Source: HGM11416 sp045596285
GTDB taxonomy: Bacteria > Bacillota > Clostridia > Christensenellales > Borkfalkiaceae
Length of the DNA stretch: 20,368 nt
Direction: 5' to 3'
NCBI GenBank assembly: GCA_045596285.1
Contig: JAZOCA010000072.1
Coordinates: forward strand, 1-20,368
Under the pieces are notes generated by a model. It was not told the origin of the DNA. It saw only the letters and a list, made by a program, of their open reading frames with translations, and ran no database searches. Positions 1 to 7,686 of the stretch are shown here, piece after piece. Numbering within the stretch: position 1 is the first letter of the stretch; every line of letters begins with the position of its first letter. The translations under genes and the position numbers were made by a program.

Positions 1-60
1 AGAAAGCAAATAATGAAAAAAAGGCAAAATATTTTGCCTTTTTTTCATTATTTGCTTTCT
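1..60. repeat. Perfect 60-bp palindrome (two 30-nt arms, no spacer)
   Basis: Bases 1-30 are the exact reverse complement of bases 31-60. The inner part (16-45) reads as an ordinary intrinsic terminator: A7, GGCAAAAT, ATTTTGCC, T7. The outer 15 nt of the right arm are the stop codon and last codons of infB, so the left arm mirrors coding sequence. A natural terminator rarely does this. The palindrome runs to the first base of the window and may continue beyond it. A fold-back or assembly artefact at a contig end is at least as likely as a real structure. Confidence 0.9.
16..45 (-). terminator. Intrinsic terminator after infB
   Basis: Three bases past the infB stop codon, the minus-strand RNA reads A7-GGCAAAAT-ATTTTGCC-U7. 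The stem can extend through A-U pairs and is followed by a run of seven U. The element is symmetrical, so it could stop transcription from both sides. Its outer flanks belong to the suspicious palindrome, but this core looks like a normal bidirectional terminator. No rbfA, the usual next gene, is visible because the window ends here. Confidence 0.7.
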
Positions 61-2765
61 TCTATAACATAGCTTTCAATGAAGTCTCCAACTTTGATAT
101 CATTAAATCCTTCAATAGAAATACCACATTCGTATCCTTGAGCAACTTCTTTAACTTCATCTTTGAAGCGTTTTAATTGCTTAACATTTCCTTCACAAAT
201 CATTACATCATTACGATAAATACGTAGTTTTGCATTACGAACAACTTTACCGTCTGTTACGTAACAACCTGCAACAGTACCAACTCCAGATATTTTAAAC
301 GTATCACGAACTTCAGCTTTACCGGTATATACTTCGTTAAATTTAGGCGCTAGCATACCCTTCATAGCCTTTTTAACATCATCAATTGCATCGTAAATGA
401 TGCGATAAAGTTTTACGTCGATATGAGCGCGTTCCGCTTGAACTTTAGCCTTAGCATCGGGACGAACGTTAAAACCGATAATGATTGCATTTGAGGATTC
501 TGCTAATGTTACGTCCGTTTCGTTAATAGCACCTACTGCAGCGTGTAACACGTTAACTTTTACTTCATCATTTGAAAGTTCAGTTAATGACTGTTTTACT
601 GCTTCTGCTGATCCTTGAACGTCTGCTTTAATAATAAGGTTAAGGTTTTTAAGTTCACCATCAGAAATTTTAGAGAATAAATCATCTAAAGTTACTTTTT
701 GTTGACGGCGAATCATTTCTTCTCTTTCTCTGTTCTTTCTTTCTTGAGCAACAGACTTAGAAAGTTTTTCTTCTTCTACTGCAAAAATTGTATCACCAGC
801 ATTAGGAACGTCTTCTAAACCAAGAACTGAAACAGCCGTAGAAGGCCCAGCTTCTTTAACGATATTACCTTTTTCGTTAATCATTGCCCTAATTCTACCA
901 ACAACAGTACCAGCAACAACGTTATCACCCGTTCTTAAAGTACCATTTTGTACTAATACAGTAGCAAGAGGTCCTTTTCCCTTATCGAGTTTTGCTTCAA
1001 TAACTGTACCGCGTGCTTTTCTATTTGGATTTGCCTTTAGTTCAGCCATTTCAGCGATTAATAGCACAGATTCAAGGAGTTTATCGATGCCTTGACCTGT
1101 TTTAGCAGAAACGGGTACCATCATAACGTCCCCGCCCCATTCTTCAACTAGAATTTCATGCTCAGAAAGTTGTTGACGCACTCTATCTAAATCAATATGG
1201 GTTTTATCTATTTTATTAGCGGCTATAATAATAGTTACGCCTGCAGCCTTTGCGTGGTTTATCGCTTCAATTGTTTGAGGCATTATACCGTCGTCTGCAG
1301 CAACTACTATAATCGCGATATCTGTTACCTGCGCTCCACGTGCACGCATTGCCGTAAATGCGGCGTGGCCAGGGGTATCAATAAAAGTTATTTTGTTACC
1401 GTGTAAATCAACGGTATAAGCGCCGATATGTTGAGTTATACCGCCAGCTTCTCCATCTGCGACATTTGCACTTCTAATTCTATCTAATAAAGAAGTCTTA
1501 CCATGGTCAACGTGCCCCATTACGGTAACAATAGGAGGACGTTTTACGAGATTTACTTCGTCATCCTTTCCCATAAACTCTTCATTCATTAAATCTTCGG
1601 CAGTTTTTTCCATTTTCTGCTCAACTTCAATACCCAAATCTGCAGCAATAAAGGCAGCGGTATCAAAATCGATAGAATCGTTTATTGTTTTGGAAATACC
1701 TTCCTTAAATAAACGCTTAGTAATTTCAACCGCAGAAATACCAAATTTTTCAGATAATTCTTTAATGGGAGTAAATTCTTTTGTTATAACCGCCTTTTCT
1801 ATCTTAATATAATTGGTTTGTTCTTCTTTCTTTTGTTGTTTTGGTTTACGAACTTTTCTATAACCAGTCTTATTTTCATCAAAATCCTCAACAGTAAGGG
1901 CCTTAATGAGTGATTTTTTACTTACGGAGTGTTTTTCTTCATAATTTCTTTCCGCTTTTTTCTTAACGGGTTTATTATCCTTTGGAGGAACAAAGGCTAT
2001 TTCTTGAGGACGAGGACGAGAAGCACTGAATGATGAAGATCCTTGACCACCCGATTTATATGGAGACTGACCTGGTTTATTTGACGCAAAAGGTTTTTCT
2101 CCTTGAGGACGAGGCGTACGAGCATTTTTATCGCCAGTAGCAACTTTTTCACGTGGCTGAGGACGGCGCTCTTCTTTTTTAGCGTCAGCTTTAGGATCCG
2201 CCTTTTTAACAATAAAACTTAAGATTGATTTTTTAGGTGGTTCTTGAGCAACCGGTTCTTGAACTTTTTCTTCCTGAACAGGCTTTTCTTCAACTTTTTC
2301 TTCAACCTTGACAACGTCCACAGGCTTTTTTTCAACATTAGGTTCTTCTTTAGTCTCTTTAGAAGCCTTTTTGTCTGATGATTTTTTAACCACAGGTTTT
2401 TCTTCAACCAGTTTAGGAATTTCTTCCTTCACGGGAATAGAAGACTCTTCCGCTGCAGGCTTTTCTTCAGCTTTTATAACAGAGGATTCTTTCTTTTCAA
2501 CTTCTTTTTTCTTTGTAGTTTTCTTTGTAGTTGCCTTTTCTTCTACTGTTTTTTCAGCAACGACAAGTTCTGCGGTCGAAACAACGGTAGTTTCTTCCAC
2601 ATTAGCATTACGAACGGCATTTTCTTTTTCCGCAAGAAGTTTTGAAATTGAATTAATCATTGACTGCGATTGTTTTACCGCAGATACCAAACCCTTAACC
2701 TTTTCATCTTTAAGTCTTTGGCGTAAAATTTTGATATTTTTTGTGTTATCCTGTCTTTCTTCCAT
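48..2765 (-). CDS. infB: Translation initiation factor IF-2
   Basis: IF-2 is the GTPase that brings initiator fMet-tRNA to the 30S subunit and promotes 70S joining. The product is 905 residues from the ATG at 2765. Residues ~1-325 are a low-complexity K/E/P/S-rich region typical of long Clostridia IF-2 N-termini. An IF2_N module follows at ~325-385. The G domain has GHVDHGKT at 417-424, GGITQHIG at 441-448, DTPGH at 463-467 and NKID at 517-520. Domain II, IF2 and C2 regions follow and the C-terminus looks complete. The ATG lies one base after the ylxQ stop. GGAGG is about 14 nt upstream, a long spacing; an upstream in-frame TTG at 2819 is possible but would add residues inside ylxQ. It is the last gene of the rimP-nusA operon. 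Confidence 0.97.
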   Translation of the reverse strand: MEERQDNTKNIKILRQRLKDEKVKGLVSAVKQSQSMINSISKLLAEKENAVRNANVEETTVVSTAELVVAEKTVEEKATTKKTTKKKEVEKKESSVIKAEEKPAAEESSIPVKEEIPKLVEEKPVVKKSSDKKASKETKEEPNVEKKPVDVVKVEEKVEEKPVQEEKVQEPVAQEPPKKSILSFIVKKADPKADAKKEERRPQPREKVATGDKNARTPRPQGEKPFASNKPGQSPYKSGGQGSSSFSASRPRPQEIAFVPPKDNKPVKKKAERNYEEKHSVSKKSLIKALTVEDFDENKTGYRKVRKPKQQKKEEQTNYIKIEKAVITKEFTPIKELSEKFGISAVEITKRLFKEGISKTINDSIDFDTAAFIAADLGIEVEQKMEKTAEDLMNEEFMGKDDEVNLVKRPPIVTVMGHVDHGKTSLLDRIRSANVADGEAGGITQHIGAYTVDLHGNKITFIDTPGHAAFTAMRARGAQVTDIAIIVVAADDGIMPQTIEAINHAKAAGVTIIIAANKIDKTHIDLDRVRQQLSEHEILVEEWGGDVMMVPVSAKTGQGIDKLLESVLLIAEMAELKANPNRKARGTVIEAKLDKGKGPLATVLVQNGTLRTGDNVVAGTVVGRIRAMINEKGNIVKEAGPSTAVSVLGLEDVPNAGDTIFAVEEEKLSKSVAQERKNREREEMIRRQQKVTLDDLFSKISDGELKNLNLIIKADVQGSAEAVKQSLTELSNDEVKVNVLHAAVGAINETDVTLAESSNAIIIGFNVRPDAKAKVQAERAHIDVKLYRIIYDAIDDVKKAMKGMLAPKFNEVYTGKAEVRDTFKISGVGTVAGCYVTDGKVVRNAKLRIYRNDVMICEGNVKQLKRFKDEVKEVAQGYECGISIEGFNDIKVGDFIESYVIEESK

Positions 2766-2766
2766 A

Positions 2767-3096
2767 TTAAAGCCCGTTTCCTCCCGAACTGATAGAAAAA
2801 TTATCGTCTTGATTATCAATTATCGCCTTTGCTAAATTTGCATCTGTTAAAGCGACTATTTTGCAATTTTCTTTAAAAGTTAAATCCTCTAGTAAAATGT
2901 TATTGCTAATCATTAAAGGACATGAAAATTTATTAGCGTAAGATTTTGCTAACTTTTTTGTGTTATATGAGGCAGAGTTGCAAACGATTATTAAAAAAGC
3001 CTTTTTTAGCGTAGCAACTGCATTACTGCCCATACATAAAGAACGTGATTTTATTGAAAAACCTATGAAGGTTTCTATTTTACTCTTGTTTCCCAA
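2767..3096 (-). CDS. ylxQ: L7Ae-family putative RNA-binding protein YlxQ
   Basis: This small (109 residue) protein sits between ylxR and infB, where Bacillota carry YlxQ, an L7Ae/L30e-like protein thought to bind kink-turn RNA. A central SNAVATLKKAFLIIVCNSAS-type stretch (GSNAV...KKAFLIIV) and a later CPLMI....L segment match the alpha-beta-alpha pattern of the family. No ATG precedes the reading frame. Two tandem TTG codons lie at 3099 and 3096, and AGGAGG at 3103-3108 is 3 nt from the first and 6 nt from the second, so the second is preferred. The gene starts inside the ylxR 3' end (17-20 nt overlap), implying translational coupling. Its function is not established even in model species. 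Confidence 0.85.
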   Translation of the reverse strand: MGNKSKIETFIGFSIKSRSLCMGSNAVATLKKAFLIIVCNSASYNTKKLAKSYANKFSCPLMISNNILLEDLTFKENCKIVALTDANLAKAIIDNQDDNFSISSGGNGL

Positions 3097-3349
3097 CAAA
3101 AGCCTCCTCTACTGCGTCGTATACTTCATCTGGTATAGCGGTTGAAAACGCTCTATTAAGCAATTTCCCTTTTTTTAGTTTTTTAACACATTCTTCACTA
3201 CCGCAAATATATGCTCCGCGCCCGTTAGATTTGCCTGTTTTATCAACCACATACTTACCTTCTGGCGTTCTAACTATTCTAACGAGTTGATCTTTTTCAA
3301 ATTCTTTACGACAAGCAATACAGGTACGAATAGGTTTTCTTTTATTCAT
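3080..3349 (-). CDS. ylxR: YlxR family nucleic-acid-binding protein
   Basis: This 89-residue protein starts at the ATG at 3349, which overlaps the nusA stop by 8 nt (GATGAATAA arrangement). It carries the YlxR signature: RTCIACR near the N-terminus and GRGAYIC at 43-49. Cysteines at 10, 13, 49 and 54 could form a metal site, although the canonical family is not always described as zinc-binding. YlxR is a small basic protein of the nusA-infB operon proposed to bind RNA or to act as a regulator; in some Bacillota it is linked to rnpB expression (recalled from the literature, not shown here). A longer frame reaches 3463 but overlaps nusA heavily and lacks a ribosome-binding site. Confidence 0.93.
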   Translation of the reverse strand: MNKRKPIRTCIACRKEFEKDQLVRIVRTPEGKYVVDKTGKSNGRGAYICGSEECVKKLKKGKLLNRAFSTAIPDEVYDAVEEAFVGKQE

Positions 3350-4427
3350 CTTCAGAATCTTCACCTTCGGGAACGTATCCAAGTTCTGCGCGAGCCTTGC
3401 TTTCACTCTTAACGTCAACCTTCCAACCAGTAAGTCTTGCTGCCAATCTTGCATTCTGCCCATCTTTGCCGATAGCTAAAGAAAGTTTATCGTCGGGTAC
3501 AATGACCTTAGCAACCTTTTCTCCTTCAACAGCCGTAACCATAAGCACTTTTGCTGGTGATAGCGCCTTAGCAATGAATTCTAAAGGATCTTCACTCCAT
3601 AAAATAATATCTATTTTTTCACCGCCGAGTTCACTAACAATGGCATTAACTCTACATCCCTTTTGCCCTACGCAAGCGCCTACGGCATCAAGGTTAGGAT
3701 CGTGACTATAGATTGCAATTTTAGTTCGTGCACCCGGTTCTCTTGCAATCGCTTTAATTTCTATAAGACCTTGCTTGATTTCAGGAACTTCGTTTTCAAA
3801 AAGTTTTTTAACTAAACCTGGAGATGTACGTGAAACTAAGATCTGAGCATTTCTTCCGTCATTTCTAACTTTTTTAACATAAACTTTAATTACATCGTTA
3901 ACGTTGTAAATTTCAGTAGGAACCTGGTCTTGAGGAAGAAGCAAACCTTCCACCTGCCCACCGCCGATTTCAACAAAAACGGTTTTATTTTCTACGCTTC
4001 TAACAATGCAATTTTGGATTTCGTTTTCTTTATCTTCAAATTCAGCAATGGTATTATCGCGTTCTGCTTCGCGAAGTTTTTGCATAACTACCTGTCTTGC
4101 CGTTTGAGCGGCAATTCTGCCAAATTGTTTGGGAATGAATTCTTGTTCGAAGGTATCACCAAGTTTATATGATTTCTTGTAGGTTTTCGCTTCTTCTAAA
4201 GTGATTTCATTTTCGGGATCGGTAACTTCTGCAACAACGGTTTTTACCATGCAAAATTTAACCGCGAATTTATCGGGATTCATTTTCAATCTTACTGTTC
4301 CCTGTACATTGAATTGACGCTTATAAGCAAGAGCTAAAGCGTTTTCTAAAGTATTGATAAGCATTTGCATATCCATACCCTTTTCAGCTACAAGATCTTC
4401 GAGTGCCAGAAAAAATTCCTTATTCAT
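3342..4427 (-). CDS. nusA: Transcription termination/antitermination factor NusA
   Basis: NusA binds RNA polymerase and nascent RNA and modulates pausing, termination and antitermination. The product is 361 residues, the usual length in Bacillota, which lack the E. coli C-terminal AR repeats. The N-terminal polymerase-binding domain is ~1-125 and the S1 domain ~135-200 (VFVEIGGGQVEG). KH1 has GQKG at 254-257 and KH2 has GKDG at 320-323, and an acidic tail follows. The start at 4427 has GGAGG 8 nt upstream and gives the conserved MNKEFF N-terminus. An in-frame ATG at 4442 would add five residues but lies upstream of that ribosome-binding site. It is the second gene of the operon, 46 nt after rimP. 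Confidence 0.97.
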   Translation of the reverse strand: MNKEFFLALEDLVAEKGMDMQMLINTLENALALAYKRQFNVQGTVRLKMNPDKFAVKFCMVKTVVAEVTDPENEITLEEAKTYKKSYKLGDTFEQEFIPKQFGRIAAQTARQVVMQKLREAERDNTIAEFEDKENEIQNCIVRSVENKTVFVEIGGGQVEGLLLPQDQVPTEIYNVNDVIKVYVKKVRNDGRNAQILVSRTSPGLVKKLFENEVPEIKQGLIEIKAIAREPGARTKIAIYSHDPNLDAVGACVGQKGCRVNAIVSELGGEKIDIILWSEDPLEFIAKALSPAKVLMVTAVEGEKVAKVIVPDDKLSLAIGKDGQNARLAARLTGWKVDVKSESKARAELGYVPEGEDSEDE

Positions 4428-4441
4428 TATATATTCCTCCA

Positions 4442-4461
4442 TGCGGATTTCCTATTCCGCA
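4442..4461 (-). other. Small hairpin between rimP and nusA
   Basis: The minus-strand RNA reads TGCGGA-ATAGGAAA-TCCGCA, a 6-bp stem with an 8-nt loop just before the nusA ribosome-binding site. There is no U run, so it is not a terminator. It might affect mRNA processing or nusA translation, but this is only a structural observation. Confidence 0.4.
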
Positions 4462-4473
4462 AATTTCGCAGAT

Positions 4474-4935
4474 TTAATCAAAAATAATTGCTATATTAAC
4501 CTTTGCAACCGTACTTAAAGCAAACTTCTTTTCTTCACCGTTTATTTCAATCGTAATATTATTTCCATCATACGAAGTCAATAATCCTTCGAAGAATTTT
4601 TTGCCTTTATCAGGTGCATATAACTTAACTTCTACCATTTGACCTAAAGCTCTATCAAAATCACGTTGCGTCCTTAAGGGTCGATCAAGACCAGGACTTG
4701 AAACGTTTAAAGTATACGCTGCGCCTAAAGTAAAATCAAATTCGTCAAGAGGTGCATCTATTGCCCTATGATATTTTTCGCAAGTATTTAGGTCGACTCC
4801 GTCTTCTGTGTCTATATACACCGTTAAAGAAGGATTTTTAGACATTTTAAAATCAACATCTACAAGTTCAATATCCATTTTAACGGCTATTTCGTTTAAT
4901 AAAGATTTTAAATCTTCCAACTTTTTTGTCTTCAT
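4474..4935 (-). CDS. rimP: Ribosome maturation factor RimP
   Basis: RimP helps mature the 30S subunit and acts early in central-pseudoknot and S12 assembly. This is a 153-residue protein of standard length. The N-terminal alpha/beta domain contains VDVDF and VYIDTEDGVDL, and the hallmark SSPGLDRPL is at 79-87. The C-terminal SH3-like barrel follows from ~88 to the end. The ATG at 4935 has AGGGGA 8-9 nt upstream. It is the first gene of the rimP-nusA-ylxR-ylxQ-infB operon, with its own promoter (5011-5039) and a leader hairpin (4955-4986) between promoter and start codon. Confidence 0.96.
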   Translation of the reverse strand: MKTKKLEDLKSLLNEIAVKMDIELVDVDFKMSKNPSLTVYIDTEDGVDLNTCEKYHRAIDAPLDEFDFTLGAAYTLNVSSPGLDRPLRTQRDFDRALGQMVEVKLYAPDKGKKFFEGLLTSYDGNNITIEINGEEKKFALSTVAKVNIAIIFD

Positions 4936-4954
4936 GCGGAAAATCCCCTAGAAT

Positions 4955-4986
4955 AAAAATTTGAGAGTGGACAGCCACTCTCAAAT
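4955..4986 (-). terminator. Leader hairpin / probable attenuator upstream of rimP-nusA
   Basis: In the minus-strand RNA, ATTTGAGAGTGG and CCACTCTCAAAT form a perfect 12-bp stem around a CUGU loop. It is followed by UUUUAUUC, a short interrupted U tract. It lies about 20 nt after the predicted transcription start and about 20 nt before the rimP start codon, so termination here would abort the whole rimP-infB operon. In Bacillus subtilis NusA is known to control its own operon through a NusA-dependent leader terminator. The weak U tract here fits that mechanism, but this is inference. It would also stop read-through from the upstream polC-like gene. Confidence 0.75.
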
Positions 4987-5010
4987 ACAACTTACGTATT
5001 AAGCATCTAT

Positions 5011-5039
5011 ATAATAACATATTATATAGGCTTTTGCAA
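5011..5039 (-). promoter_or_regulatory. SigA-type promoter of the rimP-nusA-infB operon
   Basis: On the minus strand there is a -35 TTGCAA (5034-5039), a 17-nt spacer and a -10 TATTAT (5011-5016). The spacer ends in TGT, giving an extended -10 TGn. The predicted start is near 5004, leaving a leader of about 69 nt. It shows that the operon is transcribed separately from the upstream panT-coaX-ispG-exonuclease unit. Confidence 0.75.
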
Positions 5040-5094
5040 GCATTTTTTTACCATAATTGCATTTTTTATAAATATAAACTTTTTTAAACACAAT

Positions 5095-6624
5095 TTAGGC
5101 GTCAAATTCAGGCAAATCACCGTTAAGTTTTATCATTTCAATAAATGCTTGAGCAGTAGCGTACGCATCATTATAAGCCCTATGGTGGTCTAATTCAATA
5201 CCAAAATAGTCACAAATATTATTTAGTTTGTGATGGCCCAACTGAGGGAGAACTTCCCTTGCAAAGGTAACCGTATCTATTCCCCTGTTTGAATAAAGGT
5301 AATTCAATGGCTTGGATTGATTTTTTAAAAAAGCGTAATCAAACGGCAGGTTATGCGCTATTATAATGCTCCCATAGCAAAATTTATATAAATCTCCCGC
5401 TATTTCTTCAAATTTTGGAGCGTCCGCAACCATTTCATCTGTTATTCCAGTAAGTTCAATTACGTTATCGGGAATTTTTCTTTCCGGATTGACAAACGTT
5501 GCAAGTTTTTCTACGATTTTTCCATCAACGATTTTTACTGCCCCAACTTCAGTAATTTTATCGTCCTGCGGTAAAGTTCCAGTCGTCTCAAAATCTAATA
5601 CCACAAAACTTTTTCCTATTAAACAAGGTGGCACCGTTTCTGCAACGGAAAACATATCTGTTTGCATTACGCTTTGAATATATTCGGGCTTCACAACAAG
5701 ATAGCTTTCGGGAGGTCTTCTTGATTCTTTTTCCTTGTATACAAAATTCTTGGGCAATTCACAATAATTTAAACTTGAAATTGTAAATCTATGATAACCT
5801 TCCGTCGTAACCTCCGCTTTACCGACGGCAATCATTTCACTACCTTCTTGAACTTTTTCCATCTTTTTTAGAATTTCTTTTGTTGAAAATACAGTTCCAG
5901 ACATTCTGCCAGTACTATCATTGAAATCTATAATAAAAAATGGTTTTCCTTTCTTTGTTTCTCTTTGTCTTATACCTATAACTTTACCAGCAATAGCAAT
6001 CTCACCCGATCTTTCTAATGCATCAGCAATATACATTACTTCGTTAGTATCGTTATTATCGAACAATCTTGTAACAGCATCAACCTTAAAATATCGAGCT
6101 GGAATTTGCTCAATCCTAGTATAGTCTATCTTTTCTTCTTTTAATATATCTACTACTTCACTATCTTTTTTTGGTTTAAATTTATATGCAAATCGCTCAC
6201 AAAAACATTCGCTTAAAAAGTCGTTTACTTTGCTGAAAAAATTAGAATTTTCAAGGTGTGAACATACTTCTTTCTCAAAACCAAAAACAACGGTAACACT
6301 ATCGTCTGTTCGAATAATTTCTATATCTTTTTCATCAACTCTATCTTTTAAAACGCGGTATTCTGATGAAATAAACTCAACCACTTTTTTTGCTAATAGG
6401 TCGCAGTCACAAACTATTTTTTTCAAAAATAGTTCTACCTTTACAAAAGGCAACGCCCTATTTATCGCTTTAATAATTTCTATTTGATCACGTTCATCAA
6501 AATGCACGCTTAAAATTAAAGTAATTTCTAATCTTTTGCTTTCTTTATGATAAACAGCACTTTCAATCTTTGCCCCTTCATAACGAAAATCTATTTGTTT
6601 TACGTCTTGTATAATATCGTTCAT
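5095..6624 (-). CDS. Truncated PolC-like protein: N-terminal region, OB fold and DEDDh exonuclease, no PHP or polymerase
   Basis: This 509-residue protein occupies the polC position between ispG and rimP, but full PolC is about 1,400 residues. Residues ~1-200 resemble the PolC N-terminal region and ~207-290 an OB fold (IAIAGKVIGI...FIIDFNDSTG). Residues ~337-505 are a 3'-5' exonuclease with DFETTG at 344-349 (D344, E346), AHN at 423-425 with D429, and HRAYND at 481-486 (H481, D486), so all DEDDh catalytic residues are present. The PHP halves that normally flank the exonuclease and the whole polymerase are missing. Only ~55 bp separate the stop from the next promoter, so no remnant is left. 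QTDMF at 321-325 resembles a beta-clamp-binding pentapeptide. It likely acts as a single-strand or mismatch-proofreading exonuclease. The start is 7 nt after the ispG stop with a weak ribosome-binding site. Databases may label it 'PolC-type' or 'exonuclease'. Confidence 0.88.
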   Translation of the reverse strand: MNDIIQDVKQIDFRYEGAKIESAVYHKESKRLEITLILSVHFDERDQIEIIKAINRALPFVKVELFLKKIVCDCDLLAKKVVEFISSEYRVLKDRVDEKDIEIIRTDDSVTVVFGFEKEVCSHLENSNFFSKVNDFLSECFCERFAYKFKPKKDSEVVDILKEEKIDYTRIEQIPARYFKVDAVTRLFDNNDTNEVMYIADALERSGEIAIAGKVIGIRQRETKKGKPFFIIDFNDSTGRMSGTVFSTKEILKKMEKVQEGSEMIAVGKAEVTTEGYHRFTISSLNYCELPKNFVYKEKESRRPPESYLVVKPEYIQSVMQTDMFSVAETVPPCLIGKSFVVLDFETTGTLPQDDKITEVGAVKIVDGKIVEKLATFVNPERKIPDNVIELTGITDEMVADAPKFEEIAGDLYKFCYGSIIIAHNLPFDYAFLKNQSKPLNYLYSNRGIDTVTFAREVLPQLGHHKLNNICDYFGIELDHHRAYNDAYATAQAFIEMIKLNGDLPEFDA

Positions 6625-6631
6625 AATCTCG

Positions 6632-7669
6632 CTAAATAAGTTTATTTATCTCTTCTATAAATATTTTTTCTGCGTCCTCTGCAAGGGTGTTCATATATAC
6701 TTCCCCTTTCTTAAATATTACGCAATTTTTTCCATTTCCTGCAATACCTATATCGCAGTCTTTTGCCTCACCCGGGCCGTTTACTATGCACCCCATAACT
6801 GCAATTTTTAAAGATTTCTTTATATTCGCAGTAAGCGCCTCCACTCTATTTGCTAAAGTAATACTATCATATTGAGTTCTTCCGCAAGTAGGACATGCTA
6901 TAACTTCCACACCATCTTTCCTAACATCCAAAGATCTCAATAATTTTACCGCAGCAACAACCTCTTCTTCTGGACTTGTGGCGAGAGAATACCTTATCGT
7001 GTCCCCTATTCCATCAAGAATTAGAGCTCCTATCCCTGCACTCCCCTTTATAAGTCCTGTTTTAAGCGTACCTGCTTCAGTTACTCCAACATGTAAAGGA
7101 TAATTAGTTTTTTCACTTAAATATTTATATGTTTTTACGGTCAATGGAACAGAAGATGCTTTTGCAGATATAACAATATCGCTAAAACCATGTTTTTCTA
7201 ACATAGATACTTTTTCTAAAGCGCTTTCAGCAAGAGATATTTCATTTTTTCCGTACTTCTGTTCAAATTTTTTTTCAATACTACCGGTATTAGACCCAAC
7301 TCGACATGCTACACCGTTCATTTTTAACGCAGTAGCAACTTCGGCAATCCGAGATTCGCTTCCTATATTCCCGGGGTTAATTCTAATCTTATCCACCCCC
7401 TGCTCTATAGCTCCTATTGCTAATTTATAATCAAAATGAATATCTGCGACAAGCGGTATAGATATATTATTTTTTATATTTTTTATTGCTAATAAATCGT
7501 TTTCGTCCTTAACTGAAACCCTAATTATATCACACCCCAAAGCGGAAAGAGCGCGGATTTGATTTACAACTTCATCCGCGCATTCGGTCTTAATATTCGC
7601 CATTGATTGAATGGCGATGGGGTTACCACCGCCTATTACAACGTTACCTATTTTTACCGCTTTAGTCAT
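6632..7669 (-). CDS. ispG: 4-hydroxy-3-methylbut-2-enyl diphosphate synthase
   Basis: IspG (GcpE) is the iron-sulfur enzyme that reductively converts MEcPP to HMBPP in the methylerythritol phosphate route to isoprenoids. The 345-residue length is typical of the short bacterial form. The N-terminal TIM barrel includes GGGNPIAIQSM, INPGNIG near 97-103 and VGVTEAG. The C-terminal cluster domain has C259 and C262 in CPTCGR, C294 in GCIVNGPGE and E301, the expected three Cys plus Glu that hold the 4Fe-4S cluster. The ATG at 7669 has AAAGG upstream. It lies 17 nt after coaX and 7 nt before the PolC-like gene. ispG next to polC and rimP is a common order in Clostridia. Confidence 0.97.
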   Translation of the reverse strand: MTKAVKIGNVVIGGGNPIAIQSMANIKTECADEVVNQIRALSALGCDIIRVSVKDENDLLAIKNIKNNISIPLVADIHFDYKLAIGAIEQGVDKIRINPGNIGSESRIAEVATALKMNGVACRVGSNTGSIEKKFEQKYGKNEISLAESALEKVSMLEKHGFSDIVISAKASSVPLTVKTYKYLSEKTNYPLHVGVTEAGTLKTGLIKGSAGIGALILDGIGDTIRYSLATSPEEEVVAAVKLLRSLDVRKDGVEVIACPTCGRTQYDSITLANRVEALTANIKKSLKIAVMGCIVNGPGEAKDCDIGIAGNGKNCVIFKKGEVYMNTLAEDAEKIFIEEINKLI

Positions 7670-7686
7670 ATTTTCTACCTTTTAAG

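Noticed and set aside
2308..2835. A 175-residue open frame on the plus strand, rich in Ser/Thr/Phe
   Set aside because: It is the antisense shadow of the low-complexity Lys/Glu-rich N-terminus of infB. It has no ribosome-binding site and no conserved pattern.
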